Origin: Alphaproteobacteria bacterium
GTDB lineage: Bacteria; Pseudomonadota; Alphaproteobacteria; JAJFFI01
Direction: 5' to 3'
DNA length: 64,000 bases
NCBI GenBank assembly: GCA_030066595.1
Contig: JASJBI010000022.1
Span: forward strand, 62,001 to 126,000
The notes beneath the pieces are model-generated. The model worked only from the letters and a program-made list of their open reading frames with translations. It did no database searches and was not told the origin of the DNA. Shown here one piece after another: positions 1 to 8,761 of the stretch. The position numbers and the translations under genes are program-made. Position 1 is the stretch's first letter. Each line of letters begins with the position of its first letter.

Positions 1-897
1 GGCGGCGTCGATAACCTCGCCCCAAAGCAGGAAGTTATGGATCTGTCCCGCTTGGCAGGTGTAGTCGACCGGGATATCGGCGGCCGCGAGGGCGTCCGCA
101 TAAGCCGCACCTTCGTCGCGCAGGGGATCGAACTCCGCGGTCACGATGACCGCAGGCGGCAGGCCGGTGAAGTCGGCGTACCGCAGGGGGGCAAAGCGCG
201 GGTCCGTGCGATCGTTTTCCCCGTTCAAATAGTGCGCCACGAACCAGTCGATGATCGGGCGAGTGAGGATCAGATCCTCGTCGAACAGGGCGTGCGAGGG
301 CAGGTCCGCGAAGATGTCTAGGTTCGGATAGATCATGGCCTGCAGCGCGATCGCCGGCCCGCCCTGGTCCCGAGCCATATGGCAGCAGACGGCCGTTAAG
401 TTGCCGCCGGCGCTGTCGCCGCAGAGCGCCAGTCGGGCCGGATCCCCGCCAAGTGCCGGCGCGGTCTCGGCCGCCCAGCGGACCGCCGCAAACGCGTCCT
501 CGACAGCAGCCGGGAACTTGTGGTCCGGCGCCAGCCGATAGTCCACCGACAGGACCAGGCAATCGGCCTCCCTGCAAAGATAGCGGCATTGCGGATCGTG
601 GCTCTTGAGGCTGCCGATCACATAGCCACCGCCATGGAAGAACACCAAGACGGGCAGGGGCGCCGATGACGCGCCTTGCGGCCGGTAGAGCCGCGCGCGC
701 AAGGCACCGGCGGGACCGGGAATCTCCAGTGCCTCGACCGCCCTGACCTCGACCGTCGGCAGATTGAGGTTTGGCGCCTTCATGTCGAACATGAATCGCG
801 CCGCCACCGGCGACATGGTCTCGAGATCCCGGGCGTCGCTCTCGGCGATCAGGTCCAGGATCTTCCGCGCTTGCGGATGCAAACCGTCCTTGATCAT
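1..897 (-). CDS. alpha/beta hydrolase (HSL/acetyl-esterase family), 3' end cut by window edge
   Basis: The frame is open from the ATG at 897 to the left edge, about 298 codons. It shows the HSL-type oxyanion motif HGGG (in VLVFFHGGGYVIGS), the nucleophile elbow GDSAGG, the acid residue in a DPLRDEG motif and the catalytic His in GQIHNF, so the catalytic triad is complete. The family hydrolyses short-chain esters, aryl esters or lactones in the cytoplasm; the substrate cannot be told from sequence. It lies 42 bp downstream of a TetR gene on the same strand and probably forms the last part of an AKR-TetR-hydrolase operon. Only the last few residues should be missing. The fold assignment is firm. 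Confidence 0.88.
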   Translation of the reverse strand, partial: MIKDGLHPQARKILDLIAESDARDLETMSPVAARFMFDMKAPNLNLPTVEVRAVEALEIPGPAGALRARLYRPQGASSAPLPVLVFFHGGGYVIGSLKSHDPQCRYLCREADCLVLSVDYRLAPDHKFPAAVEDAFAAVRWAAETAPALGGDPARLALCGDSAGGNLTAVCCHMARDQGGPAIALQAMIYPNLDIFADLPSHALFDEDLILTRPIIDWFVAHYLNGENDRTDPRFAPLRYADFTGLPPAVIVTAEFDPLRDEGAAYADALAAADIPVDYTCQAGQIHNFLLWGEVIDAA

Positions 898-939
898 TTC
901 AGTGTCTGGTGAGGCCGGCACTGTCCCTCCATGGTCTCG

Positions 940-1548
940 TCAATCCTTGCAGGGATCGCCCCGTTCGCCGTGAACCAGGCCGCTCAGCACCAGCCGCCAG
1001 ACGCAATCGAACTGACTGTCGATCCGGGGATCCGACCATTCGGCCGCGTGGATCGGATGATGAAAACGCGCTGTCGCATCGAAAGCGGCCTTGGCGGATC
1101 CGCGCACGTCCGATACCCGGAAGCATCCTTGTGCCACACCGTCCTCTACGATCCGCGCAAGCTGGGCGACCAGCTCCTGCACATGGGCTTGGACGACCGC
1201 GCGCGACTGCTCCGCGATGGCATGGTAGGTGGCAAAGAGCTCGGGATCGTCGAGCACCTTGCGGCGCTTGATCGTCATGAGCTCATCGAACCAGCGTCGC
1301 AGGCGTTTGTCCGCCGGGCCGGTTTCGCGCGCGATGGTATCCAGAGGCGCGGACACGCGATGCAGCCAGCGCTCGGTGACCGCATCCCGTAGCGAGGCCT
1401 TGCTCGAGAAGTGCCGGTAGATGGTTCCGTGGCTCACATCCAGCGCGCGGGCCACGTCGAGCACTGTCGTCTTGGCCGGACCGTAGCGGCGGAGGACATC
1501 CTCAGCCGCGTCCAGGATCCGGTCCGCCGTCAGGGCCGCTTCGGTCAT
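940..1548 (-). CDS. TetR/AcrR family transcriptional regulator
   Basis: The product has 202 aa. An N-terminal TetR helix-turn-helix is clear at about residues 8-55 (ILDAAEDVLRRYG, then VLDVARALDVSHGTIYRHFSSK), followed by a helical ligand-binding domain. The start is the ATG at 1548, 8 bp after the stop of the upstream aldo/keto reductase, so translation is probably coupled. The only long palindrome nearby (2612-2639) lies upstream of the first gene of this set, so it is probably an autoregulator of the AKR-TetR-hydrolase operon that responds to a small organic or carbonyl compound. The ligand is unknown. Confidence 0.92.
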   Translation of the reverse strand: MTEAALTADRILDAAEDVLRRYGPAKTTVLDVARALDVSHGTIYRHFSSKASLRDAVTERWLHRVSAPLDTIARETGPADKRLRRWFDELMTIKRRKVLDDPELFATYHAIAEQSRAVVQAHVQELVAQLARIVEDGVAQGCFRVSDVRGSAKAAFDATARFHHPIHAAEWSDPRIDSQFDCVWRLVLSGLVHGERGDPCKD

Positions 1549-1556
1549 TATGAGGG

Positions 1557-2558
1557 CTACTGGCCTTTTTCGCTGTCAAGCAACGCCATTTGATCGGCGG
1601 CGTAGCGGTCGCCCGCGGTGGCGCCTGCCGGCACCACCGCCTCGATCTGCGCAACATCCTCGTCCGTCAGGCGAAGGTCAAGGGCCGCAATCGCCGCGGC
1701 AAGCTGGTCCCGCCGTCGCGCGCCGATCAGCGGGACGATGTCGTCGCCCCGGGACAGGACCCAGGCGATGGCCAGTTGAGCCACGGTGCTGTGCCGGTCC
1801 TCGGCGAGCCTACGGATCGCCTCGACCAGGGCCAGGTTCCGGTCCAGATTGGCTCCGGAAAAGCGCGGCAGATGACCACGGAAATCCTTTGCCGAAGCGG
1901 ACCGATCCGGCGACCAGTCGCCGCTCAGCAGGCCGCGGGACAGCACGCCATATGCGGTCACCGCGATGCCGAGCGCCCTCGCCGTCGGCAGGATCTCCCG
2001 TTCGATGCTGCGGGTGAGCAGAGAATACTCGATCTGCAGCGCCGCAACGGGATGCGTGGCATGCGCCCGCCGCAGGCTCTCGGCACCGGCTTCCGAGAGG
2101 CCGACATGGCGCACGTGACCGGCCGCCACCATGTCGCCGATTGCGCCGACCGTGTCCTCGATCGGGACGGCGGGGTCGATCCTGGCCGGCATATAGAGGT
2201 CGACATAGTCGGTGCCGAGCCGGCGCAAGCTGTAGGCCAGGGCGGTCTTGACGGCGACCGGGCGGCAGTCGAGGCCGATGAAACCGCCGTCCGGCGCCCG
2301 CTGGGGTCCGAACTTGACGGCAATGAAGACGTCCTCGCGACGACGCCCGTGCAGCGCTTCACTGACCAACAGCTCGTTATGCCCCATCCCGTAGAAATCA
2401 CCGGTGTCGAGCATGGTAATGCCGGCGTCGAGGGCGGCATGGATCGTGGCGATGCTCTCCGCCCGGTCCGCCGGGCCATAGAAATCGGACATTCCCATGC
2501 AGCCTAGGCCCAGGGTGGAGACGGCAGGGCCGTTGCTGCCGAGATCGCGTGTCAGCAT
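1557..2558 (-). CDS. aldo/keto reductase
   Basis: The product has 333 aa and a TIM-barrel AKR fold. It begins with the typical MLTRDLGSNGPAVSTLGLGC stretch, then LDTGDFYG (catalytic Asp and Tyr) and IAVKFG (catalytic Lys). At the usual tetrad His position the sequence reads YMPARIDP, a substitution common in one AKR subgroup. It would be an NADPH-dependent carbonyl reductase in the cytoplasm. The ATG at 2558 was chosen because GGAGG lies just upstream and it matches family N-termini; an in-frame extension to 2627 would run into the operator palindrome. First gene of an operon with TetR and an alpha/beta hydrolase. Confidence 0.9.
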   Translation of the reverse strand: MLTRDLGSNGPAVSTLGLGCMGMSDFYGPADRAESIATIHAALDAGITMLDTGDFYGMGHNELLVSEALHGRRREDVFIAVKFGPQRAPDGGFIGLDCRPVAVKTALAYSLRRLGTDYVDLYMPARIDPAVPIEDTVGAIGDMVAAGHVRHVGLSEAGAESLRRAHATHPVAALQIEYSLLTRSIEREILPTARALGIAVTAYGVLSRGLLSGDWSPDRSASAKDFRGHLPRFSGANLDRNLALVEAIRRLAEDRHSTVAQLAIAWVLSRGDDIVPLIGARRRDQLAAAIAALDLRLTDEDVAQIEAVVPAGATAGDRYAADQMALLDSEKGQ

Positions 2559-2611
2559 CTCGTTCCTCCGTTGATCTGGGGGTTGTGCGAGGCTGTCTGG
2601 ATAGCATAGAC

Positions 2612-2639
2612 GAATGACAAAATACAATTTCTGTCATTC
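2612..2639. promoter_or_regulatory. perfect inverted repeat, probable TetR operator
   Basis: GAATGACA (2612-2619) and TGTCATTC (2632-2639) are perfect 8-bp arms separated by a 12-bp A/T-rich spacer. The repeat sits 54 bp upstream of the aldo/keto reductase ATG, in the promoter position of an operon whose second gene is a TetR repressor. Size and symmetry fit a TetR-dimer site. That this particular TetR binds here is inferred. Confidence 0.6.
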
Positions 2640-2738
2640 AATACACAGGCGATTTTCTGACCGGCCACTCCAGCTCGGTCAGATCAGTCAGGGTTTCGAA
2701 GGGCAGTGCGAGTTGAGCACGGCTGTGCGCAGGCTCAG

Positions 2739-3989
2739 CTACTGGACGATTTCGAGCCGGATGTCCACGCGGCGGTTTTCTTCCTCGCCGGTCTCATCCG
2801 GCGTGGCCACCGGAAGCTGATCCTCGCCGTTGACGCGCTTGCGGATCTCGACATTCTCGATGCCCTGCTTGGCCAATTCCGCCTGGAGGCCCGCGATGAC
2901 GGCGTCTGCCCGGATGGACGAGAGCCAAGCGTTGTAGTCCTCCGGGCCGAGCGTGTCGCTGTTCCCGATCACGAGGATCTCGCGGGCGCCCGCAGCCTTG
3001 GCCGCGGCCGCGGCGTCCGCCAGCTTGGTGCGGTCGCCCGGTGTGAGCACCGCGTTGTTGAACCCGAAATAGATCGTGAACGGCCGCTTCAGAGCGTCGG
3101 CGCGATTCTTCGCCTCGCGTTCCGCTCGCTCCGTCTCCAAGTTGGCGACCTGAGCGCGGGCCTCCCGGACCTCGCCGGTCAACCGCTCGTTCTCCCCCTG
3201 GAGGCGCTCATTGTCGCGGCGGGTCTCGATCAGCTCGTCGTTCATCTTCGAGGCCACCCGATCGACCTCGCCCTGCTGCACACGGGTCGCGAAGGCGGTC
3301 GCCGTTGGCGTGGATGCCTGATTTCGCGCTTTCTTCAACTCGCCGCGCACCGCATCGCGCTCCCGTCGGGCCGCATTGGCCGCCTCGCGCGCAGCATCCC
3401 GTTCTCGCCGCGCCGTATCCAGTGCACGCTCGACCTGGGCCAGGCGGCCCTGGGCCCTCTCAAGCTCGTTGCGGGTCCGATCCAGTTCGCCCCGAGCGCT
3501 GGCCAGCTCGGCAGACAGCCTATCGTGCGCCTCGGACAGCAGGGTCAGCCTCTCCGCGGAGCCCTCGCCGCTAGCCACGGCCGATTCCAGCGTCTGAATG
3601 CGGGTCTGCGCGGCCGCCACCTGTTGCTGCAGCCGGTCCCGCTCAGCCACGAGCGCCTGGACGCGCTGCGCCATACCGGTGCCAGCCACGCCAGCCTGCC
3701 GCAGAGCCTGGTCCGTCCCGGAGGCCTCGTTCACCAACGCGGTGACCTGCTCCGGCGGGGTGCCGGCGCCCACCGGCGCTTGCCGCAGGGCTTGGTTCAC
3801 GGACGTGTAGTGGTCGGCAAGGACCTTGACCTTCTCTTCCGCGGACTCCCCGCCCACGCCGGTTTCGGCGACCGCGGCTTCGACCCGCTCGAGCGGCGCC
3901 TGGGCCTCCTCCACACTGATGACCGCATAGATGACGACCGCCGCCGCCACCACCACGGGCGCTACGATCGTCAGAGTGATCCGTGACAT
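2739..3989 (-). CDS. OmpA-like C-terminal domain protein with long coiled coil
   Basis: The product has 416 aa. One N-terminal membrane segment (about residues 5-27, TLTIVAPVVVAAAVVIYAVI) works as an anchor or uncleaved signal. Residues about 90-290 are a heptad-rich Arg/Glu/Ala coiled coil. The C-terminal 110 residues form an OmpA/MotB-type peptidoglycan-binding domain: IYFGFNNAVL, GNSDTLGPEDYNAWLSSIRA with the conserved Asp and Arg, and NRRVDI near the end. The layout suggests an inner-membrane-anchored protein spanning the periplasm and holding peptidoglycan. It appears to be a single-gene unit; a partner is not evident. Confidence 0.85.
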   Translation of the reverse strand: MSRITLTIVAPVVVAAAVVIYAVISVEEAQAPLERVEAAVAETGVGGESAEEKVKVLADHYTSVNQALRQAPVGAGTPPEQVTALVNEASGTDQALRQAGVAGTGMAQRVQALVAERDRLQQQVAAAQTRIQTLESAVASGEGSAERLTLLSEAHDRLSAELASARGELDRTRNELERAQGRLAQVERALDTARRERDAAREAANAARRERDAVRGELKKARNQASTPTATAFATRVQQGEVDRVASKMNDELIETRRDNERLQGENERLTGEVREARAQVANLETERAEREAKNRADALKRPFTIYFGFNNAVLTPGDRTKLADAAAAAKAAGAREILVIGNSDTLGPEDYNAWLSSIRADAVIAGLQAELAKQGIENVEIRKRVNGEDQLPVATPDETGEEENRRVDIRLEIVQ

Positions 3990-4161
3990 GGTTCCTGCCT
4001 TTGGTCCGCGTTTCCTCTGGACAGGGGCAGACCCGCGTCCAGCCGGGCACGTTGGGCAGAAACCCTCGCGCCTGCACAGCTAAAGAACGGTTAACCCGGT
4101 CTCGCTCGCCGGCAGCCCCCGTCGGGCGGTTTGGCCCGCCCTGATATGTTTTCCCGGCGCC

Positions 4162-5550
4162 TCAGAGCGCCTTGACGATATTCTCGCACATTACCTTGGC
4201 GTCGCCGAATAACATCATGGTGTTGTCGCGGAAGAACAGCTCGTTCTGCACGCCGGCGTAGCCGGTCGCCAGAGACCGCTTCACGAACAGCACGGTACCG
4301 GCCTTTTCCACGTCGAGGATCGGCATGCCATAGATCGGGCTCGCCGGGTCGGTCTTCGCCGCGGGGTTGGTGACGTCATTGGCGCCGATCACGAAGGCGA
4401 CGTCCGTGGTGCCGAAGTCCCGGTTGATCTCTTCCAGCTCCAGCACCTCGTCATAAGGCACGTTGGCTTCGGCCAGCAACACGTTCATATGCCCAGGCAT
4501 ACGGCCCGCCACAGGATGGATAGCGTAGCGCACGTTGACGCCTTGTTCCTTGAGCAGATCCGCCATCTCTCGGAGCGCGTGCTGGGCCTGGGCCACCGCC
4601 ATGCCATAGCCGGGAACGATGATGACGGACTGGGCATTCGACATGATGAAGGCCGCGTCGTCGCCGCTGCCCGCTTTCACCGGCCGCTCTTCCGCCGCGC
4701 CTGCGGCGGGTCCGGCGTCTTCGCCGCCGAAGCCGCCCAGGATGACGTTGAAGATCGACCGGTTCATGCCCTTGCACATGATGTAGGACAGAATGGCGCC
4801 GGACGACCCGACCAGCGCGCCGGTAATGATCAACAGCGTGTTCTGCAGCGTGAAGCCGATGCCGCAGGCGGCCCAGCCCGAGTACGAGTTGAGCATCGAG
4901 ATCACGACCGGCATGTCCGCGCCGCCGATCGGCACGATCAACAGAAAGCCCAGCAGGAACGCGATCAGCGCCAAGAGCCAGAACGCCACGCCCGACTCGG
5001 CGACCACCAACCATACGCCCAGCACGATCATGCCCACGCCCAAGAGCGCATTCAGCAGATGCTGGCCCGGGAAGACCAGCGGCGCCCCGCTGACCAGGCC
5101 CTGCAGCTTGGCGAAGGCGACCACGGATCCCGTGAAGGTGATCGCGCCGATCGCCAGGCCCAGGCTCATCTCGATCAGGCTTGCGACAGCGATGTCGCCG
5201 GTCGTACCGATCCCGTACGCCTCCGGCAGGTGGAACGCCGCCGCCGCGACCAGCACGGCGGCGAGACCCACCAGGCTGTGAAAGGCGGCCACCAGCTGGG
5301 GCAGAGCTGTCATCTGGATGCGGAGCGCGATCACCGTGCCGATGGAACCGCCAATGACGATGCCGATCAGGATGGTGACATAGCTGAGTACGCCCGGCGC
5401 GAGCGCCGTGGTCACCACGGCGATGACCATGCCGACGATGCCGTATATGTTGCCGCCGCGCGCGGTCTCGGGCGAGGACAGGCCGCGCAGGGCCATGATG
5501 AAGCACACCGAGGCGGCGAGGTAGGCGAGGGCGGAGTAGGCTTCGGACAT
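4162..5550 (-). CDS. pntB: NAD(P) transhydrogenase subunit beta
   Basis: The product has 462 aa, normal for PntB. The N-terminal two thirds hold many membrane helices with the GGSIGTVIALRIQMT and FPGQHLLNALLG segments. The C-terminal NADP(H)-binding domain III follows from about residue 300 (VIIVPGYGMAVAQAQHAL, then VAGRMPGHMNVLLAEA and GANDVTNPAA). It couples proton re-entry to hydride transfer from NADH to NADP+ at the inner membrane. Last gene of pntAA-pntAB-pntB, 12 bp after pntAB. Confidence 0.97.
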   Translation of the reverse strand: MSEAYSALAYLAASVCFIMALRGLSSPETARGGNIYGIVGMVIAVVTTALAPGVLSYVTILIGIVIGGSIGTVIALRIQMTALPQLVAAFHSLVGLAAVLVAAAAFHLPEAYGIGTTGDIAVASLIEMSLGLAIGAITFTGSVVAFAKLQGLVSGAPLVFPGQHLLNALLGVGMIVLGVWLVVAESGVAFWLLALIAFLLGFLLIVPIGGADMPVVISMLNSYSGWAACGIGFTLQNTLLIITGALVGSSGAILSYIMCKGMNRSIFNVILGGFGGEDAGPAAGAAEERPVKAGSGDDAAFIMSNAQSVIIVPGYGMAVAQAQHALREMADLLKEQGVNVRYAIHPVAGRMPGHMNVLLAEANVPYDEVLELEEINRDFGTTDVAFVIGANDVTNPAAKTDPASPIYGMPILDVEKAGTVLFVKRSLATGYAGVQNELFFRDNTMMLFGDAKVMCENIVKAL

Positions 5551-5562
5551 CGGTGTGGCCCG

Positions 5563-5979
5563 CTAGTTCTTCTTCTTGAACATCTGCAGCATGCGCTGCG
5601 TCACGATGAAGCCGCCGAAGATGTTGACCGAGGCCAGCGTGACGGCCAGGAATCCCATCACCTTGGCGAAGTTCCAACCGGCCGGACCGGCGGCGATCAG
5701 CGCGCCCACAATGATCACGCTGGAGACCGCATTGGTCACCGACATCAGGGGCGAATGGAGGGCCGGCGTGACCTTCCAGACGACGTAGTAGCCGACGAAG
5801 CAGGCCAGCACGAAGACCGTGAGCCCGATGATCGTGGGGTCGACGCCGCCGCCGGTCTGCTCGGTCGCCCGCTGGGCCAAGCGGACGGCCTCGGCGGACA
5901 GAGACTCCGCCTCCTTGGCGAGCGCAGCGGCCTGCTCGGTGAGCGACCGTGCCTTGTCCAATAGCGTCTGAGGATCCAT
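5563..5979 (-). CDS. pntAB: NAD(P) transhydrogenase subunit alpha, membrane part
   Basis: The product has 138 aa. Three to four membrane helices ([21 protein letters not shown], then [13 protein letters not shown] and [18 protein letters not shown]) carry the conserved [10 protein letters not shown] motif of domain II. An Ala/Glu-rich N-terminal helix of about 45 residues makes it longer than the usual ~100 aa. Having it as its own gene is the Rhodospirillum-type three-polypeptide arrangement. It starts 3 bp after the pntAA stop, so the genes are translationally coupled. Confidence 0.96.
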   Translation of the reverse strand: MDPQTLLDKARSLTEQAAALAKEAESLSAEAVRLAQRATEQTGGGVDPTIIGLTVFVLACFVGYYVVWKVTPALHSPLMSVTNAVSSVIIVGALIAAGPAGWNFAKVMGFLAVTLASVNIFGGFIVTQRMLQMFKKKN

Positions 5980-5982
5980 GGC

Positions 5983-7227
5983 CTAGTCCTCTTCTTTCTC
6001 GCCAGGCTCGGGCGCATCCGGTTCGTCCGGCGCCGCTTCTGCCTCGCCACCGCTCGCGGCGGGCGCCTCGTCCGCCTGGCTTTCGCTCGCAGGTTCGGTC
6101 GGTGTCTTTGCCAGATCCGGGTGCACGACTTGCCCGTCCCGGGTCAGGAGCGTCGCCGCGACGATTTCGTCCTCCCAGTCGATCTTCAGCGTCTTGCTGT
6201 CCGGATCGATCAGCGGCGTCAGGAAGTTGAGCAGGTTGCGGGCATAGAGCTGCGAGGCGTCGACCGCGACGCGGCTCGGCATGTTGGCATAAGACAGGAT
6301 CTTGACGCCCCCCACGGTGACCACTTTGTCGGCCTTGCTGCCCTCCACATTGCCGCCCGCCTCGACCGCCAGATCGACCAGCACCGAGCCGGGGCGCATC
6401 GACTGAACCATTTGCTTGGTGACCAGCCGCGGTGCCGGCCGGCCGGGGATCAAAGCGGTGGTGATGACGACGTCCTGGCCTTCGATGTGGCTGGCGACGA
6501 GCTCGGCCTGTTTCTGCTTCTCTTCCTCGGTCATCTCCCGGGCGTAGCCGGCTTCGGTCTCCAGGTCGGCGATCTCGACCATGATGAACTTGGCGCCCAG
6601 GCTCTCGACCTGCTCGCCGGCGGCCTGGCGCACATCGGTCGCACTGACCACTCCGCCCAGACGACGGGCCGTCGCGATCGCCTGCAGGCCGGCGACGCCC
6701 GCGCCCATGATGAACACCCGCGCCGGCGCCACCGTTCCCGCCGCTGTCATCATCATCGGAAAGGCCCGGCCGAACTCGGCCGCGGCGTCGATGACGGCCC
6801 GGTAGCCGGCCAGATTGCTCTGCGAGGACAGCACGTCCATGGTCTGGGCGCGCGTGATGCGCGGCAACAGCTCCATGGCGAAGGTGGTGACGCCCTGGCT
6901 GGCGCAGGACGCGATCTGCTCTTGCGACTGGTGCGGCGCCATCAGGCCGATCAGGAGCGCCCCGCTCTTCATGAGCCCGACTTCCGCTGCATCCTGCGGC
7001 GGACGGACCTTGAAGACGATGTCGGCGTCCGCGAGCGTCGACTTGGCGTCGGACGCAATCGTCGCCCCGGCTTCCTTGAAACTCGCATCGGGGACGGCAG
7101 CGCCTGTGCCGGCGCCCTTCTCAACCGTTACGTCGAGACCCAGGCCGACCAGTTTCTTCACGGTCTCGGGCGAGGCCGCAACGCGCAGCTCTCCCGGCCA
7201 CCGTTCTTTCGGGATGGCAACTCTCAT
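5983..7227 (-). CDS. pntAA: NAD(P) transhydrogenase subunit alpha, NAD(H)-binding part
   Basis: The product has 414 aa. It begins MRVAIPKERWPGELRVAASP, the alanine dehydrogenase/PNT N-terminal domain. The dinucleotide-binding domain follows with VFIMGAGVAGLQAIATARRLGG, and the mobile-loop region is present (TRDGQVVHPD). Residues about 372-414 are an Ala/Glu/Pro-rich acidic tail not needed for catalysis. This soluble domain I supplies NADH-derived hydride to PntB. First gene of the operon; the preceding 130 bp should carry its promoter, though none stands out. Confidence 0.97.
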   Translation of the reverse strand: MRVAIPKERWPGELRVAASPETVKKLVGLGLDVTVEKGAGTGAAVPDASFKEAGATIASDAKSTLADADIVFKVRPPQDAAEVGLMKSGALLIGLMAPHQSQEQIASCASQGVTTFAMELLPRITRAQTMDVLSSQSNLAGYRAVIDAAAEFGRAFPMMMTAAGTVAPARVFIMGAGVAGLQAIATARRLGGVVSATDVRQAAGEQVESLGAKFIMVEIADLETEAGYAREMTEEEKQKQAELVASHIEGQDVVITTALIPGRPAPRLVTKQMVQSMRPGSVLVDLAVEAGGNVEGSKADKVVTVGGVKILSYANMPSRVAVDASQLYARNLLNFLTPLIDPDSKTLKIDWEDEIVAATLLTRDGQVVHPDLAKTPTEPASESQADEAPAASGGEAEAAPDEPDAPEPGEKEED

Positions 7228-7359
7228 ACCGGCGGTCTCGATCCCCCCTAAGTCAGGCTACCCAAAGATCCGCCCCCACGCGGTCGCCCGTTGCAATAGG
7301 AGGCGGACTATGCCGCCTTCCGCCCGGATTCACAAGGGGTTGGTGGACAATGCGGAGTC

Positions 7360-8754
7360 TTACGCAGCCGCTGGTACGCCGGTCTTCCTCAGCGCGGCTT
7401 TTTGGCGCCGCGCCAGCGCGCCCGCATCGAAACCTTCGATCAACTCGTGGAACAGGCGATACCAGTTGATTTCGGCCTTGAGATGGAGGAATACCGAGCC
7501 AAGACCGATGGCGGCGCGGTCCATCAGCACGAACTCTCTGGGCGGTCTGACCCCGCCCTTTTCGCGCAGGTCCTTGTGGACCTTTTCGACCACGCGCGCG
7601 CCGTATACGCCCGTGTTGGTTTCCTCGATGGGCCGTTCTCGATCCTCCATCAGCGGCGCATAGACGAACTCGGCCCACTGATTGAGAATGGCGATCAGTT
7701 CGCGGTCGATGTTCTTGAAGCCCCAGGACTCGTAGGCGTGCACGGCCAGCTCCTGATCGCCGTCGCGCAGGGCGTGGTACAGATCGATCACGCCTGTCAC
7801 GAACTTCGGTTCGAACACGCGGATGCAGCCAAAGTCCAAGAGATTGACCGAACCGTCCGGCCGCACCGAGTAGTTGCCGAGATGCGGGTCGCCGTGGATG
7901 ACGCCGTAGTCGTAGAACGGCACATACCAGGCGCGAAACATGCTGTAAGCCACCTTGTTGCGGAACTCGAGCGGCGCGTCGGTGACCGACATCAGGGGCT
8001 CGCCCTCGAGCCAGTTCATCGTGATCAAACGGCGCGTCGACAGGTCCGGTACCACCTCGGGGACATGTACGTGCGATTCGTCGCGATGCATGTAGGCGTA
8101 CAGGGCCATGTGCCGGGCTTCGCGCTCGTAGTCGAGCTCCTCGCGCAGGCGGGCGGAGATCTCGGTGTGGATCTCGTCCGTATGGATGGCGGAATCGTAA
8201 CGTTCGTAGATACTGAATATGATCTTGAGCTGGCGCAGGTCGGCTTCGACGACCGACTCCATATCCGGATACTGCAGCTTGCAGGCCAAGGGCTGCTTGT
8301 GGCCGGCAAGCGTGGCCCGATGCACCTGGCCCAGTGATGCGGCGGCCGTGGCCGAGTGTTCGAAACTGGTGAAGCGCTTTTTCCAGTCGGGTCCCAGTTC
8401 GGCCGCCATGCGCCGCCGAACGAATGGCCAGCCCATCGGAGGGGCCTGGGACTGGAGTTGCGACAGCGCGCCCGCATACTCGGACGGCAGCGCGTTCGGG
8501 ATCGTCGACATGAGCTGCGCCACTTTCATGAGCGGGCCCTTCAGCCCGCCGAGCGCCTGGGTCAGCTCGATCGCCTGTTTCTCCCGATCGAGCTTGAGCC
8601 CGAACAGCCGGGCGCCCGCGATATTTGCCGCGAGTCCACCCATCGCCGTGCCAACCCGGGCGTAGCGACGCACGCGGCCGCCGAGAGAGTTTGCTTCTTC
8701 GGAAACGGCCGCTGCGTTCGGGTCCTGGGGGCGGTCAGACGAGTCTTCGGTCAT
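7360..8754 (-). CDS. ABC1/ADCK (UbiB-type) atypical kinase family protein
   Basis: The product has 464 aa. Motifs of the UbiB/COQ8 protein-kinase-like fold are present: a KxGQ-like segment (GPLMKVAQLMS), LGQVHRATL with CKLQYPD (ATP-binding Lys), the catalytic-loop variant VIHGDPHLGN and the metal-binding NLLDFG. Family members act as ATPases supporting ubiquinone biosynthesis or isoprenoid-lipid handling at the membrane. The ATG at 8754 lies 7 bp after the pepF stop and begins MTEDSSDRPQ; an extension to 8784 would overlap pepF. Whether it is the ubiquinone-dedicated UbiB is unclear, because no other ubi genes are adjacent. Confidence 0.85.
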   Translation of the reverse strand: MTEDSSDRPQDPNAAAVSEEANSLGGRVRRYARVGTAMGGLAANIAGARLFGLKLDREKQAIELTQALGGLKGPLMKVAQLMSTIPNALPSEYAGALSQLQSQAPPMGWPFVRRRMAAELGPDWKKRFTSFEHSATAAASLGQVHRATLAGHKQPLACKLQYPDMESVVEADLRQLKIIFSIYERYDSAIHTDEIHTEISARLREELDYEREARHMALYAYMHRDESHVHVPEVVPDLSTRRLITMNWLEGEPLMSVTDAPLEFRNKVAYSMFRAWYVPFYDYGVIHGDPHLGNYSVRPDGSVNLLDFGCIRVFEPKFVTGVIDLYHALRDGDQELAVHAYESWGFKNIDRELIAILNQWAEFVYAPLMEDRERPIEETNTGVYGARVVEKVHKDLREKGGVRPPREFVLMDRAAIGLGSVFLHLKAEINWYRLFHELIEGFDAGALARRQKAALRKTGVPAAA

Positions 8755-8761
8755 TGGGCTA

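Noticed and set aside
2657-2682. CTGACCG/CGGTCAG inverted repeat after the OmpA-like gene
   Set aside because: A 12-nt loop and no U-tract make a terminator unlikely, and its role could not be tied to a gene.
4124-4141. GGGCGG/CCGCCC hairpin after pntB
   Set aside because: The stem is only 6 bp and no U-tract follows; it is too common in such GC-rich DNA to call a terminator.
4489-5964. 491-codon plus-strand open frame across pntB and pntAB
   Set aside because: It crosses two well-conserved genes on the other strand and has a His/Asp/Arg-biased composition typical of antisense frames.
7299-7322. Hairpin-like repeat (GGAGGCGG and CCGCCTTCC) between the UbiB-like gene and pntAA
   Set aside because: No U-tract on either strand and one mismatch; it may be chance.
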